Of a DNA stretch of 64,000 bases, positions 1 through 11,298 are shown piece after piece. The translations under genes were made by a program, and so were the position numbers. Numbering within the stretch: the first letter of the stretch is position 1; every line of letters begins with the position of its first letter. The notes below the pieces were generated by a model that worked only from the letters and a program-made list of their open reading frames with translations, was not told the DNA's origin and did not search any database. Source of the DNA: Adineta steineri (taxonomy: Eukaryota > Rotifera > Eurotatoria > Adinetida > Adinetidae). The stretch covers positions 8,102 to 72,101 of the forward strand of contig CAJNOI010000209.1 of assembly GCA_905250115.1 (NCBI GenBank), in the 5' to 3' direction.

Positions 1-409
1 TCGAATGACGCTGAAGAACTACGTGTACAGGCTTAAATACAATTTTCGATGAATAATTATGATTTTGTTATTCAATGAACAATCACTTCGTTGTGAAAGT
101 TTGATTACGCAGCAGGATTAAATTATGTATAAAAGGTTTTATGTAGTGAACATTCTTTCGTCTGAAAAGAATATTATAATCCAATCATTATTTGTAAAGG
201 AGACAACCACATAAAAATACGGTGTGTGCATTGACCTGGAACAGTATTAATCTATATCGCACAATCGATTTCTTTCTCATTCATGCGTCTTTCTTTGCTA
301 TGCTTTAGAAATCCAATATATTTGCCTCAATGATTTTGTTTTCTTTATTCTAATCTATTTTAGAAGTCAGTTTACCGTTCTTCTTCATTGAAAAGAAAAA
401 CTATCTACA
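1..409 (+). promoter_or_regulatory. Upstream region of the pyrophosphatase gene
   Basis: No coding signal seen. A pyrimidine-rich stretch ending in a splice-acceptor-like TTTTAG lies at about 348-363, some 46 bases before the start codon. It could be a spliced-leader addition site or the end of a 5' UTR intron. No clear TATA box was identified. Confidence 0.35.
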
Positions 410-1537
410 ATGTCAACAGCACCAAAATTACCCGATCCAAATACAGGCGAACAAGGTACACCATTAACAAGTATTGCACCACAAGCAAATGACAATGCAA
501 ATCCTCGTTATGAAGTAGTTCAACGTGGTCAATTACATACACTTAATTATCGTTGTTATTTCCGTGATACTCAAACAAAAGCACTTGTTTCACCCTTTCA
601 TGATATTCCACTTGTTAACGAACAATATACATCATCAACTGGAAATCAAAAAGATATTATTTATAATATGGTTGTTGAAGTACCACGATGGACAAATGCT
701 AAAATGGAAATCAATAAACAATTAAAATTAAATCCAATTGTTCAAGATATTAAGAGTGGTTCGTTTATTTTCTAATATAAAAAATTAATATACATATTTT
801 TTGATTTAAGGTAAACCACGTTTTGTTCATAATGTATTTCCTTATCATGGTTATTTATGGAATTATGGAGCATTACCCCAAACATGGGAAGATCCAAATC
901 ATGTTGATGAAGATACAAAAACAACAGGTGATAATGATCCATTAGATGTATGTGAAATTGGTACAAATCTTCATGCAACTGGTTCAATTGTACCTGTCAA
1001 AATTGTTGGTGTACTTGGTTTAATTGATGAAGGTGAAACTGATTGGAAATTAATTGGTATTGATATTCGTGATAAACTTGCATCACAAGTAATAAAGTGT
1101 TTTTTTATTATTTAAAATAGAAATTAATTTAATTCTTGTAGATTAATGATATTAATGATGTTGATAAATATCTTCCAGGTTTACTTGAAGCTACACGACG
1201 TTGGTTTAAATATTATAAAGTTCCAACAGGTAAACCACCAAATAAATTTGCACTTAATGAACAATATGCTGATCGTGATTATGCTCAACGTGTTATAAAT
1301 GAAACACGTAAATATTGGGAAAAATTAGCAAGTGGTGAAACAAAAGTTGAAGAAAAAGTTTGTTCAATTACAAATACAACATTAAATAATCGTGGTACAG
1401 TAACAAAAGATGATGCCGATAAGATTCCTGAAGGTGATGAAAAACATCAAGAACCCGCTAAAATTGATTCAACAGTTCATAATCTTGCTTATATTCAAGA
1501 TGAAGAAGAACGTACAACAAAAGAAAAGAAATTTTAA
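410..1537 (+). CDS. PPA1: Soluble inorganic pyrophosphatase (family I)
   Basis: Hydrolyses pyrophosphate to two phosphates in the cytosol or mitochondria, pulling biosynthetic reactions forward. Three exons read in phase: 410-758, 811-1088 and 1142-1537, with GT-AG introns of 52 and 53 nt, giving 340 residues. The family signature DNDPLDV lies at residues 157-163 and holds metal-binding Asp residues. Other family blocks are NPIVQDIK before the first splice, [27 protein letters not shown] and [13 protein letters not shown]-terminal tail of about 50 residues contains an NTTL motif also found in animal PPA1, and it is longer and more charged than usual. The start is the first in-frame ATG and fits animal N-termini. 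Identification is by conserved blocks and is secure; cytosolic versus mitochondrial isoform is not decided. Confidence 0.95.
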
Positions 1538-2238
1538 AGCAATTTCTACCGTTCTTTTTTTTTTTTTGCTAGAACTAAGTTTTTATTACTAATTTAAACA
1601 TCTGATTGTTTGGTTTTTATAATACTTTAAAGTTATATAAAAATTATACCAGAAATATATATGGCACACATTTGTTTAACATGTGTCTTTAAAATTATTC
1701 TTTTACTTAAAATTATCATTGAATCTTCAGCAGATAAGCACGTTAATATATAAATAGATGGGATAAAGTATATACAAGAATTAGATACTGTGTATCTTCG
1801 TTGATTGGGTTGAAATCATATCATATATGTGTGTTTGCAATTTTCAAAGGGCTATATTTGAATATTTTCGTGTCATGTGTTATGATGGAAATAGAATTCT
1901 GTTGTTGACATGAACGGCGATAATCATGATATATCATAAATTTTCGTTGATGACTATTTTCAGACATTTCTTATCCTAATTAACAAATCTATAATTCTAC
2001 ATGATTTTAAGTGATTAATGTAAGCATCAATAGTTTGCCACGCTTTTATAGAAATCATATTTCCGAATAAATAATGATTTCAGAAACTTTACTATAAAGA
2101 TATCGATAGCAAGTATTTAATTAACATATTAAATAAATCATTTAGATTAATCGGAGCAGTATTAATTTAGTAAAATGATACTACTAATTATTGAAATAGC
2201 TTTTTTTTACATACTATAGAATAGCATGGCAAAAACAG

Positions 2239-2301
2239 ATTTGCAGTCCTGATTAGGGAACTGCAAAATCACTTTTTTTGGTCCCGGTCCCGGTCCCGGT
2301 C
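2239..2301. repeat. Small hairpin followed by GGTCCC hexamer repeat
   Basis: An 8-bp perfect stem (TTTGCAGT and ACTGCAAA, loop about 12 nt) is followed after a T-run by about 3.6 tandem copies of GGTCCC. The GC-rich hexamer stands out in very AT-rich flanks and resembles the tail of a short non-autonomous element. No terminal repeats or target duplication were found. Confidence 0.55.
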
Positions 2302-2814
2302 TTGATAAAAGCTTAAGAGTAATTCTGGTGTTGTCTCCAACTATACAAAAAAAATATGAAGTTCACGAAAATTCTCACTTTTTTGATTGTAAATTCAGTC
2401 TATACGATTTTTCTTGAACTATAAAATAACACATTTATCAATTTTTAATTAAAGAAAAAAAAGAAATAAGAAAATTTCTGGTCTCATACTTGATAAAAAT
2501 ATTGAGGAATTAGCTGACAATTTTCGTCTTGGTCCTGATAGTCAGTTATGTTTTATAATGACAATTAATCTAATTACTTACATTCGTACTAATATAAAAA
2601 TTTTCTTTTTTATAAAATAAGTTTTTTATACAAATCCATTAAGATGATTTTTATTGATTAAGAAACGAATGTCATAAAAAATGTATCAATATACAGGCTT
2701 TTTGATAGATCAATTTCCTCATACTATTGATACGTCGGTTGAATATAGCATCTATCTTCAATTATGCAATTGCGATGAAGTCGAAAATTGAATTTGAGTT
2801 ATGTTAAGATACAA

Positions 2815-3135
2815 GTAACACTCGTCTGGAGACTCGCTCCGAGTAAATTGCTTATCCGAACAATTTCAAAAACTGACTTCAGATTTAGATTCTACGATCA
2901 TGATAACCGTTCGGTCAATCTTTATAAAGAGAGGGTCCTTTGTGTAAAACAAATTTTCAAAAATTAACATCAGATTGGAAGTCCCTGCATCGAAATACTT
3001 CTAGAAATGTGTTTTTCAGGAAAATCGATGTTCAATGATTTTTTGACCCTGCAGACACACAATCAAGCAAGTAAGAAATCAGAAAAATTATATTTATTGT
3101 ACTCTTCTCTACGAGAAAGAGAATGCCTCTTCAAG
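2815..3135 (+). repeat. Dispersed repeat family A, copy 1
   Basis: Diverged copy of the sequence at 7405-7695. Shared blocks in the same order: an AACAATTT...ACTTCAGATTT segment, a GGTCAA...TTTATA segment, CACACAA.CAAGCAA, and a final ACTCTTCT.TACGAGAAAGAG that can form a hairpin. The first half is built from degenerate subrepeats of roughly 85 bp. The final block recurs alone near 13612. No coding capacity is seen. Confidence 0.6.
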
Positions 3136-4257
3136 TATTTATTAATGTCGACTTATTGTATTAAACACAATGCATATGCTTCGATATTTTATGATTTAAA
3201 TATATAAAGTTCGATTAAAAATAATTCATTTAGTATTGATTCTTTCAGATTTAAGTTGAGTTTAAATTAATAAAATGCACACTTCTATCTTCCTAGCGAT
3301 GTTTCTTCATGAATAGTCTGATTGCAATTCATTCGAAACATTGGAGAGAAAATTTTTAATACTATTACATATATGTCGTTATAATTGACAAACAATATTC
3401 AATATTATACATAATAGATTTTTCGAAATGGAAATAAATATAAATCAACTGTGATCGTATTTATTATTATTAATTGAAAAAAATACGCATGTATTATATA
3501 CTTATTTTCTTTTATTACATAAAACAATATTATGTTAGATGAAAATATTTTCAAAAACAGTTTCGTTTCGCTTATCTAGATGTAAATATAATAAAATCTT
3601 CATTTTCATAGAATTTTTTGTCTGATAATCATTATATTTTATATTATCAATGAATATATATCGAAAATATTCTTCTGAAATAAGTAAATCTATAAAATTC
3701 AATTAGATATTTTAATTCAAATTTAATGGCTAAACATTATACATGACTAAATACTAAATCGAAAATGTTGATTGTTATCAATACATGCTTTTTAATATAA
3801 ATATTTTTCTTTCGCCTCTGTCATATTACTTCAGTGATGTGTAGTGTATAATATATTTTGACAGTTCTTATCTTCATATAAACATATTAACATAGTAACG
3901 ACTCCTAGGTAGTTATATGATATTATTTTGCTTACTCTCTATAAATTAAATTATCTTTTAACCAAATAATGATGAGAACAGAAAGAGAGAAAAAACCAAA
4001 AATACATTCGTTTCATCAAATAAACTCATCAATCCTTTACGGATCATTATGACCTAGACTCACACTTTTATTTTGAACTCTACAGGCATCTTAGATCGTT
4101 ATTTTATATAGAGTATAATAAATTCAATTAACAGTGCTCTATAGAGACACATATTTTTATTTATATTTTAAATAATAACATTATTATCGAGAAAATAAAA
4201 TTACATTTACACAGTTACAAACTAGTTATGTTTAACAATATTGAAACTAACATTTTA

Positions 4258-4773
4258 CTAAAAATTTAAAATGCTTTCTATTGATTCATCAAATAGATCT
4301 GGATCGTCTAAATATTGCTCGAAGAATAGAAGCATTTCCGGACTATTACTCGATAATAAATCGTCAATGGGATCACGAAAACAATTGTTAACTGCAGTTT
4401 GTAAAGTTTGTTTTCTGTCTCGAAGTTGTTGAAGACAATTTTGTAAACTTGAATGTTCACCTTCGAGATCCCTTAATTGTTGATCAAGTTCTTTTTCAAT
4501 TAATTTTCGTCGTTCTTTTAATTTCCTTGCTGCTTCACGATTTTTTTCACGTCTTTGTTCACGTTTAATAGCTTCATCACCAGTAAGAACAAGACTTTTT
4601 GGTCGACGACCAGTTGCAATTGTTGGAGCTGGTTTTCGAATTTGACGAATTTTAATTGGACCATATTCAATTGTATTATCCAATGAACATCCTTCACTAT
4701 CATTTGAATTTGAATCCATTGATGAAGTGGAATATTGTGTTGTATATGAAGGTGTAGAGTTATTTGTACACAT
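4258..4773 (-). CDS. Fos/ATF-like bZIP transcription factor, copy 1
   Basis: Probable nuclear DNA-binding factor that dimerises through a leucine zipper. Single exon, 171 residues. In order: a Ser/Asn-rich N-terminus; a block shared by the paralogues (IEYGPIKIR, KPAPTIATGRRPK) at 35-59; a basic region at 70-90; zipper leucines at 96, 103, 110, 117 and 124; and an acidic, aromatic C-terminus (DPIDDLL, LLFFEQ, LFDESI) that may activate transcription or bind partners. Spacing of N78 to the first leucine matches the bZIP consensus, and the RRE.N..AA and LE.E.S.LQ pattern is closest to Fos/ATF3. The nearly invariant Arg eight residues after the Asn is Lys86, and the preceding Cys/Ser is Leu. First of four paralogues on this strand. 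A perfect TGACGTCA lies 68 bp upstream. Confidence 0.88.
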   Translation of the reverse strand: MCTNNSTPSYTTQYSTSSMDSNSNDSEGCSLDNTIEYGPIKIRQIRKPAPTIATGRRPKSLVLTGDEAIKREQRREKNREAARKLKERRKLIEKELDQQLRDLEGEHSSLQNCLQQLRDRKQTLQTAVNNCFRDPIDDLLSSNSPEMLLFFEQYLDDPDLFDESIESILNF

Positions 4774-4820
4774 GGTTAATAATTTTAAAAATAATATGAA
4801 AGTTAAGGATAGACTGAGGC

Positions 4821-4848
4821 ATATATATATTACCGTCTTATGACGTCA
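4821..4848 (-). promoter_or_regulatory. TATA-like tract and CRE palindrome of bZIP copy 1
   Basis: The ATF/CREB site TGACGTCA is present exactly at 4841-4848, and an (AT)5 tract suitable as a TATA element lies at 4821-4830, between it and the start codon at 4773. ATF/CREB-type bZIP dimers bind this octamer, so autoregulation is a reasonable inference. The aligned position upstream of copy 2 reads TAGTATTA, so the site is absent there. Confidence 0.6.
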
Positions 4849-6755
4849 ATCGAAGATATCCTTGATGCGTAACATACCAAAATAAAAGATTAGAAATCGA
4901 AACTTTATTTTTTCAAGCCTCACGCGATAACTGATGATAGAGATTACATATATATATATGACGAGTAAATAGTTAATTTACCTTAGCTGGTTGATATTTT
5001 AATGGTTTTTTTCTAATGAGGGCACGTTGAAAGTATGATATATATTTATTTTTTACACTCAAAAATCTTTAACGGTCAAGATAAACTTATGATAATTATT
5101 AATCACAAAAATATCGAGTATTTTTTTTTCATTTATGTCAATTTAGACCTATTCGAAGGACTATTTATGAAAGTAAACATTCATATGTGATATATATTTA
5201 TTTATAATGAATATCAACAGTTTGATTTCATCATATACAGTATGTAATTGAACAGAATTTTTTTTTCTTTTAGTTTCAAATAGATTAGATTCGCATTATA
5301 TCTATTCGTATGTTTGATTTAAAGTCTGTGGTAGCAAGAAAAGTCGTTTTATGTTCTTCTAATATTTGTATTAACTCATGTCAAAAAGACTATTTATGTT
5401 TTCTTTTACATATTTGATTATTTTTTATAATTACATGTATCTTTTGCATCTAAATAAAATCGTTCGTTGACATAATTAAATTACGATTAATGCATATTTT
5501 ATTATAAAATATAAAAACTTTCTAAAACGATTGAGATAGTATATAGTTAAATACTTTAAAAATCAATAAACCGTTAGATGCGGTAAGTTCTATCTGTGTT
5601 TGCAGTATGTTGAAAAATAATTCAATTATAAAATAGATATGTCATCCATGTAAATAAAGAATAAACCTTCAGTTGCGAACCTCTCATTAAAATTAATCGT
5701 TATATCGTATAAAGTAAGAGGAAAGAAAAAAAGTTATTATAGTATACATGAAAAGTGTCGGATGATGTTTTTATTTTATTTGATCGTATTAAAACTAAAT
5801 AATGTTAATTTCATTTTTATTCGATACTTATAATAGTTATTTGATTTTAAAAGTTTTTTCGAGTATCAAATATAATTATATGAAAGATGAGGAAATCCTA
5901 TTGTTATTATAAGTGAAGTTTAAAAGATTATTTATAACAAGTTCGAGTCTGTTTTAAACCAATTAAATTTGTTAAGAATAATAAAGATTTGAATAAACTA
6001 TATCGAACTTTCATTTCAAGTACTACCGATTGGAGAAAATAGAAGGTTATGATAAACTAAACGATAAAGAAATATATTCTAATAGAAAATAGATAGAAAT
6101 TTATGATAATTATAAGCATGACAGGGTGTGTCGATTCATCGATAAATCTCTTTCGTGACATAAGATGTCATAAGAATAAAATATCATTAATTATTTACTT
6201 AAAAACTTATCAATATGACCCATAGAATCTTATGATTATAATGATTTAATACATAGTTAACACGTGCATAAGAAATTCTTCATTCTACATCAAATTATAC
6301 ATGTAATTTGCTGTCCCGCCATATGTCAGTTTAAGTAAAGAAAAAATAATTTCTTCTGAAAAGATATATATTAGTTTTTGTCTTTATGTATAAAAAAATA
6401 AGTTAAACGTGCTTTTATTCAATATATAATAAATAAATGAAATGTAGAATTTGCGAGATTTTAGACTGTTTTTATATCAATAAGTAACGCTCTCGTTTAG
6501 AGACTTGCGCAGCTCTTTCTCATAGAAACGGTGTTTCTTCACGACCAGTAAACTATTCGGGATTTATTAGCTAGTTAGTAAAATAAATTAAATAATCAGT
6601 AAAAGAGTATAGATATGTTCAGTATAATATGTATAAATGACAGTAGAAAATACTTTTTTTGTCATTGCAAAGTATACTTTTGTAAAAAAACCACAGAAAT
6701 GATTATTAAGTACGAAATTTATGAATTAGTACTGATAAAGAGAACAAATATTAAA
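4849..6755. other. AT-rich intergenic DNA upstream of bZIP copy 1
   Basis: No gene recognised. About 300 bp upstream of the bZIP start, an ACGGTCAAGATAA-like block also occurs upstream of copy 3 (near 20579) and in weaker form upstream of copies 2 and 4. This suggests the duplicated unit included the 5' flank. A short segment near 6484 weakly resembles the start of repeat family A. Confidence 0.5.
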
Positions 6756-6869
6756 TTATTGCATCAATAGAGCTGATTTAGCTTTTGCTGGTCGACCAGG
6801 TTTTCTCTTTTCGCCAACTAGAACTATCAAATTTGGTCTTCTTTTTTTTATGAACTTCTTTGATTTCAT
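6756..6869 (-). pseudogene. Short AT-hook frame, possible relic of a bZIP-like gene
   Basis: A 37-codon frame with a perfect AT-hook core (RKPGRPAKAK), preceded by RRPNLIVLVGE. That stretch weakly echoes the RRPKSLVLTGDE block in front of the bZIP basic region of the paralogues on either side. An acidic, coding-looking stretch (about 6870-6955) lies just upstream on the same strand in another frame, separated by a run of eight A. No complete gene can be built, so this is either a decayed gene or a chance frame. Its position and strand within the bZIP cluster are the main reason to list it. Confidence 0.25.
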
Positions 6870-6956
6870 TTTTGCATTGTGTTTCAATAATTTCTTGATC
6901 CGATGTATCGTCGTCGTATTGAGTGACTTCTACTACTAGTTCATTTGATGATGATC

Positions 6957-7404
6957 ATTTATCCTAAATGTTCACGAGTTTATATAGGTATTAAATAGCA
7001 CCCGGATGTGATAATTTACGATTGCGTTATGAAAAAATCAATCTATGGAAAATACGATTGTTACATGAATCGAGAAAAATTCCAAATAGAAAATAAACAT
7101 ATATACTTTTGACACATGTCAAAGTCGCAAAACGAAGGAGAAAAATAAATATCACCTGTCATACATTGACATAGTAGAAAAGAAAAAAAAAATAGAAATG
7201 AATGTTACTATGGCACATTTTTATTTTTATACTGTGTTTTTCACTTAATTTACTGGTTATAAATTTTAACTACTACTGATCTTTTTATTTAGTTACAAAC
7301 CGATATCATTTCTAACTAATCATTTCGTTACTTTATTGACCTACTCATTAACTTTACTAATTTTTCGAATTTCTCATCTACTGATCACTTAAATGGTAGC
7401 CTAA
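6957..7404. other. Intergenic DNA with a foldback-repeat fragment
   Basis: No gene seen. The last part (about 7225-7398) contains repeated TACTGA/TACTCA motifs and ends in an 18-nt block, CTACTGATCACTTAAATG, that recurs at 46760-46777 in a foldback repeat. It is probably one arm of the same element family. Confidence 0.45.
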
Positions 7405-7695
7405 ACTATTTATTCAAACAATTTAAAAAAACCAACTTCAGATTTGAGTTCCTCGACCTTGATTAGTGTTGGTCAAACTTTATAGAAAAAAAATTTTCAT
7501 AAAAATCTCATCCTTTGTCTAAAAAAACTGACGTCAGAATCGAACTCTTCATTTTCGATTATCTTTGGTCAGATTTTATGGAAAATAATACTTCCCCATT
7601 CAGATTATTTTTGCACTAATCAATGAAGTGTAGACACACAAGCAAGCAAATAATTTATTCTTGCAGGACTCTTCTTTACGAGAAAGAGAATACGA
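7405..7695 (+). repeat. Dispersed repeat family A, copy 2
   Basis: Same order of blocks as the copy at 2815-3135. Two internal subrepeats of about 85 bp are visible: each has AC(T/G)TCAGA, then a GGTCA.A(C/T)TTTAT block. The 3' end (GACTCTTCTTTACGAGAAAGAG) is the best conserved part. Confidence 0.6.
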
Positions 7696-9707
7696 AAATT
7701 TTCGATCTTAAACGATCATTTCCAACCAAAATACAAATAAACGAAATAAATTTTCATGAATTTGTTTTAGATACTCGCTAATATAATTCATGTATGAAAA
7801 TTTATTACTAATAACAAATAATATTAGTTTCAATTGGATTAAATGATAATTGAAATGCATAAATAATTTCAGATTGATTATTTTTCAGCTCAAAAACAAA
7901 TCTGTGTCGATCAGATATTCTTTGTAAGGTCAAAAGAAAAATGATTTCTATCTAAAGAATATTTCATTATCGGAAGTTACATTAAAGTAATGATAATTAT
8001 TATGCGAGAAACTATTTCTTTTTGAGTGTACAAATTATCATTTATTTATTCGAGAATTGGGATAACTTTCCTATGTAAAAGAATATCATTCGATTATTGT
8101 GATTGTATATGTGTCTTCAGTTTTTTCCTAATAATATCTGTATTTATTAGGAAAAAGTTTACTTTCAATACGAAGTACCATGTATGTTAAAATTCTGGTC
8201 TCACCTGTTTTTTTAGTCATATATTAAAACTTTACAATATCAATTTAATACAATTATATAGTTGAGTAGCAAAGATCGAATACTGTGAATATGACATACA
8301 ATAAGAAGAAAACCACAAAATGATAATAAAAATATTTGAAAGGTTTTTTTTGTACAACACGAAATTATTTATACGGTATCTACAGACCTATCGATGGCAC
8401 TTCGTTTGACAAAAATATCAAAATGCTATCTTTTTCTAAAGCCGAGACACATTCAAAATATAAAAGCAGTTCGACTATTTTTATTATGCTAAGTACACTG
8501 GAAAATAGTATGAAAGAAGTCAATAGAATTGCATTCGTACGATTTTTGTACAACTTCTGATGATGCATCTTTTGAAAGAAAAATCAAGATTTTATCATTT
8601 ATTCATACAGAAATATTCGCAAAATAAAATATATTGCAAATATATTAAAATATTTAATACATTGACTCTCATACTATCGTTTCTCAATGAAATTCAAAAT
8701 GCTTTTTTTTCCTAAGACAATCAGCAAGGAAAACTCGACTAAGTCTAATAAAATGAAAAATTTGTCTGGATACTTTAGAATTTAATGTTCGTGAAAGGAT
8801 TCTACAATAGCGACATCATTTTTTTTTCTTATTATATTTTAGATTCAAAAGTCTTTCAAATAAAATCGATGTATATGTATATGCATAGTACTCGATATCT
8901 GGTATCCGGATATATCCCTAAAATATTTTCAAACATAGCCAAAACTCGATACGATATACGTATTAATATTTGTCTATGTAACGAATTCTATAAATGAGTA
9001 AAACTTAGTTTTAGTTATCATACACAGTTGATTAGTCCACTATTTATGAACATACTTAGATAAAAAAAATAGACATTCGCATGTTTCTAAATGATTCTTA
9101 GATTTGATTCAAAAAAAATTTTAATTCACAACGTGCTTTAGGCGTTCGAAATAATACAAATATTTATCTTATGTCGATAATAACTATCTATGATAATATA
9201 AAAACGTGCAAAAATGTTTTAAATTGATCAGAAAACAGTTGATGGTTAAAGATTATCAAGAATGCAATATATAAAATTGGAGTTTTATTTTGATTGATAT
9301 GGATATTTGTTTAATTTCAGATATGATTTTGTACAGTTTTTCTAATAAGATATTAAAAAATTAGTTAAGAAAATTATTCGAAGTTATGATGAGTATCAGT
9401 TAAGTGTTGGACAGAAATAATCAATGAAATATTATTAGTTACTATTGGAATATGATTCAACAATATGTCATCCTTCTTTTCTCTACTATTCTTTCGTTAT
9501 TGAAATAAAAATTAGATAAATATCTTACGGAAAAATGATATTTAATGATACTTGAGTTTTCCTGCAGTATTAAATTCTTTATCGAATGATATATTATTCC
9601 ATTTCTAAATCTTTTTTTTTATAAATTAATAACCTTCAGATAGAACCATTTTTTTTATATATTTCTAGAATAGTCGACTGTATGTAATACAGTATCAGTA
9701 TCTTTTA
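7696..9707. other. AT-rich DNA without recognised genes
   Basis: Only short frames of poor composition. A phrase TCAAAATGCT..TTTTTC(T/C)TAA occurs twice, near 8419 and 8693, suggesting an old local duplication. No domain or conserved motif was found. Confidence 0.5.
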
Positions 9708-9715
9708 TCAAGAAT

Positions 9716-9912
9716 CAGTAGCGGATTTAGGGGGAGCAACGGGGATGATCTCTCCTCCTTCAGAAAAATTTTTTTGATTTTTTTCAGCAAAAATGAACGA
9801 AAAATAGGTTCATACTATTTCGATTGAACTCAAAAATAGTTTTTAGCCGAAATCGTTCCCTCCTCCTACTCAGGTATCGCCTCTCCCTTCCAAAATCCTA
9901 GATCTGCCACTA
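9716..9912. mobile_element. Non-autonomous hAT-like MITE (197 bp)
   Basis: Imperfect terminal inverted repeats: left end CAGTAGCGGATTTAG, right end reverse-complemented TAGTGGCAGATCTAG. The CAGTGGCGGAT-type terminus is common in hAT-related elements. Flanks are TCAAGAAT (9708-9715) and ACAAAAAT (9913-9920), identical at 6 of 8 positions, consistent with an old 8-bp target duplication. No coding capacity. A related left end occurs at 27537. Confidence 0.7.
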
Positions 9913-10304
9913 ACAAAAATCTTTCTTTTTTCGAGATATAAAATACAATTAATTATTTGATGCGCTCTATTGAATTAGTCCCCTCAAAAGTACAAACTTG
10001 TCTCTTGACAATGATGCAATCAGTATGTTGAAGTATTTATTATATAAAAAACAATTTTTCATTGGATAGACGTAACCATTTTCTCTCCGTATATAATAAA
10101 TCATATTGACAAGCAAAGTACTCTCATAGTTCAGATCAACTAGTTGAAAATTATCAATATTGTATATACAATAAATAATAAATTCTTGCTTAGATATATT
10201 TCGATAAGAATATGATTCTGCAATATCCAGTAAATGTATCCACTATATAATATTATTAGACTTATATTTAAATGAGCAATAATGTATTTAAATTAATAAT
10301 AAGT

Positions 10305-10368
10305 GAGGGTATGGGTGAGGATATCTCTATTCTTAATCCACCCACACCACCTTATCCCCAAATCGGCA
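10305..10368. repeat. GT-rich inverted repeat (telomere-like words), copy 1
   Basis: Left arm GTGAGGGTATGGGTGAGGAT and a right arm whose complement reads GGATAAGGTGGTGTGGGTGG, separated by about 14 nt. It is strongly strand-biased and GC-rich in AT-rich flanks. Similar structures occur near 13.5, 48.4 and 59.9 kb. Confidence 0.6.
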
Positions 10369-11298
10369 CAAAAAGAAAAAGAGACAGACCATCTAACGCA
10401 AAAACAGCTTTATTGCTACAATAGTACACTAATTACTCATTTGCCTTTTTCTTATGATCAATCGCAGAAATAAAAACTGGAATTTTCTTTTTCTCATTGC
10501 TAAAACATGAAATTAATATTGCTGTTTAATGGTATAATTATTACACATTTCATAATTTAAAACTGCTCGAATCGGATTTTTCTATTGCTCGAAGATTATT
10601 ACTAATTCGTATTTTAAATATTGCTCATTTAGATATTGTTATTGCTCAAATAAATACTAGCCATATTCTTATATTCTTCATCTTACTCAAAGTACTGAAT
10701 ATACTTCGATAGTCATGAAACAACAAAATATCTTTCACTAGTATAATGAATTAATTATTATAACTGATGCACTAATATTTTTCTGTTATCAACATAAATG
10801 TAATACATTTTGAAATAGTACATGAAAAGTGTGAAATTTTTCTTATAACGTCGTATTTCTCAGTTTTCATTTACCATAACAATGTACTATATATAATTTA
10901 AAGAGATAAACAGAATCAAATATTTTCGTTATTTAATTATTTTTATTTATACATCACGTGCATAAAAATCTTTTAAAATATACCTCATAATATTTTTTTT
11001 TCTTGCTTTTCTCTTATAAAATATATATTTTTATAATTTTTATCTATATACAATCTACCTCCATTACCGAAGGAAAAAACAAATAGGTGTAGACTGAATG
11101 TTTTTCATAGTCAAGTACTATGAATTACAGTCATCATCTACATTCTTTGGTATGTAATACGTTAGAAGATAATAATTCGAATCAATGACCATGATTTAAT
11201 TTAACTATGGAAATAAATAAATAATAGATAGAAACTATTCTATTTACATAAAACAAAAATCAGTCATGATTTATGTTTTGACGTAATCATAAGTTTAT
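10369..11298. other. Intergenic DNA with degenerate ATTGCT repeats
   Basis: Between about 10410 and 10660 the words ATTGCT(C) and ATTACT(C) recur irregularly. TTAAATATTGCTCATTTA near 10614 is inverted relative to TTTAAATGAGCAATAATG near 10267, so a foldback of roughly 370 bp enclosing the GT-rich repeat is possible. No gene seen. Confidence 0.4.

Larger units (their letters stand above)
1538..4257. other. Gene-poor AT-rich intergenic DNA
   Basis: No coding frame convinced me here. It holds a hairpin plus GGTCCC repeat near 2.24-2.30 kb and a dispersed repeat near 2.8-3.1 kb, both listed separately. A 66-codon frame at 3007-3207 lies largely inside that repeat and is treated as chance. Confidence 0.6.

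Noticed and set aside
7529-7536. A second TGACGTCA octamer
   Set aside because: It lies inside dispersed repeat family A, far from any start codon, and the other copy lacks it.
8336-8568. Overlapping frames of 74 and 62 codons on opposite strands
   Set aside because: Neither has coding-like composition or motifs; chance frames in AT-rich DNA.
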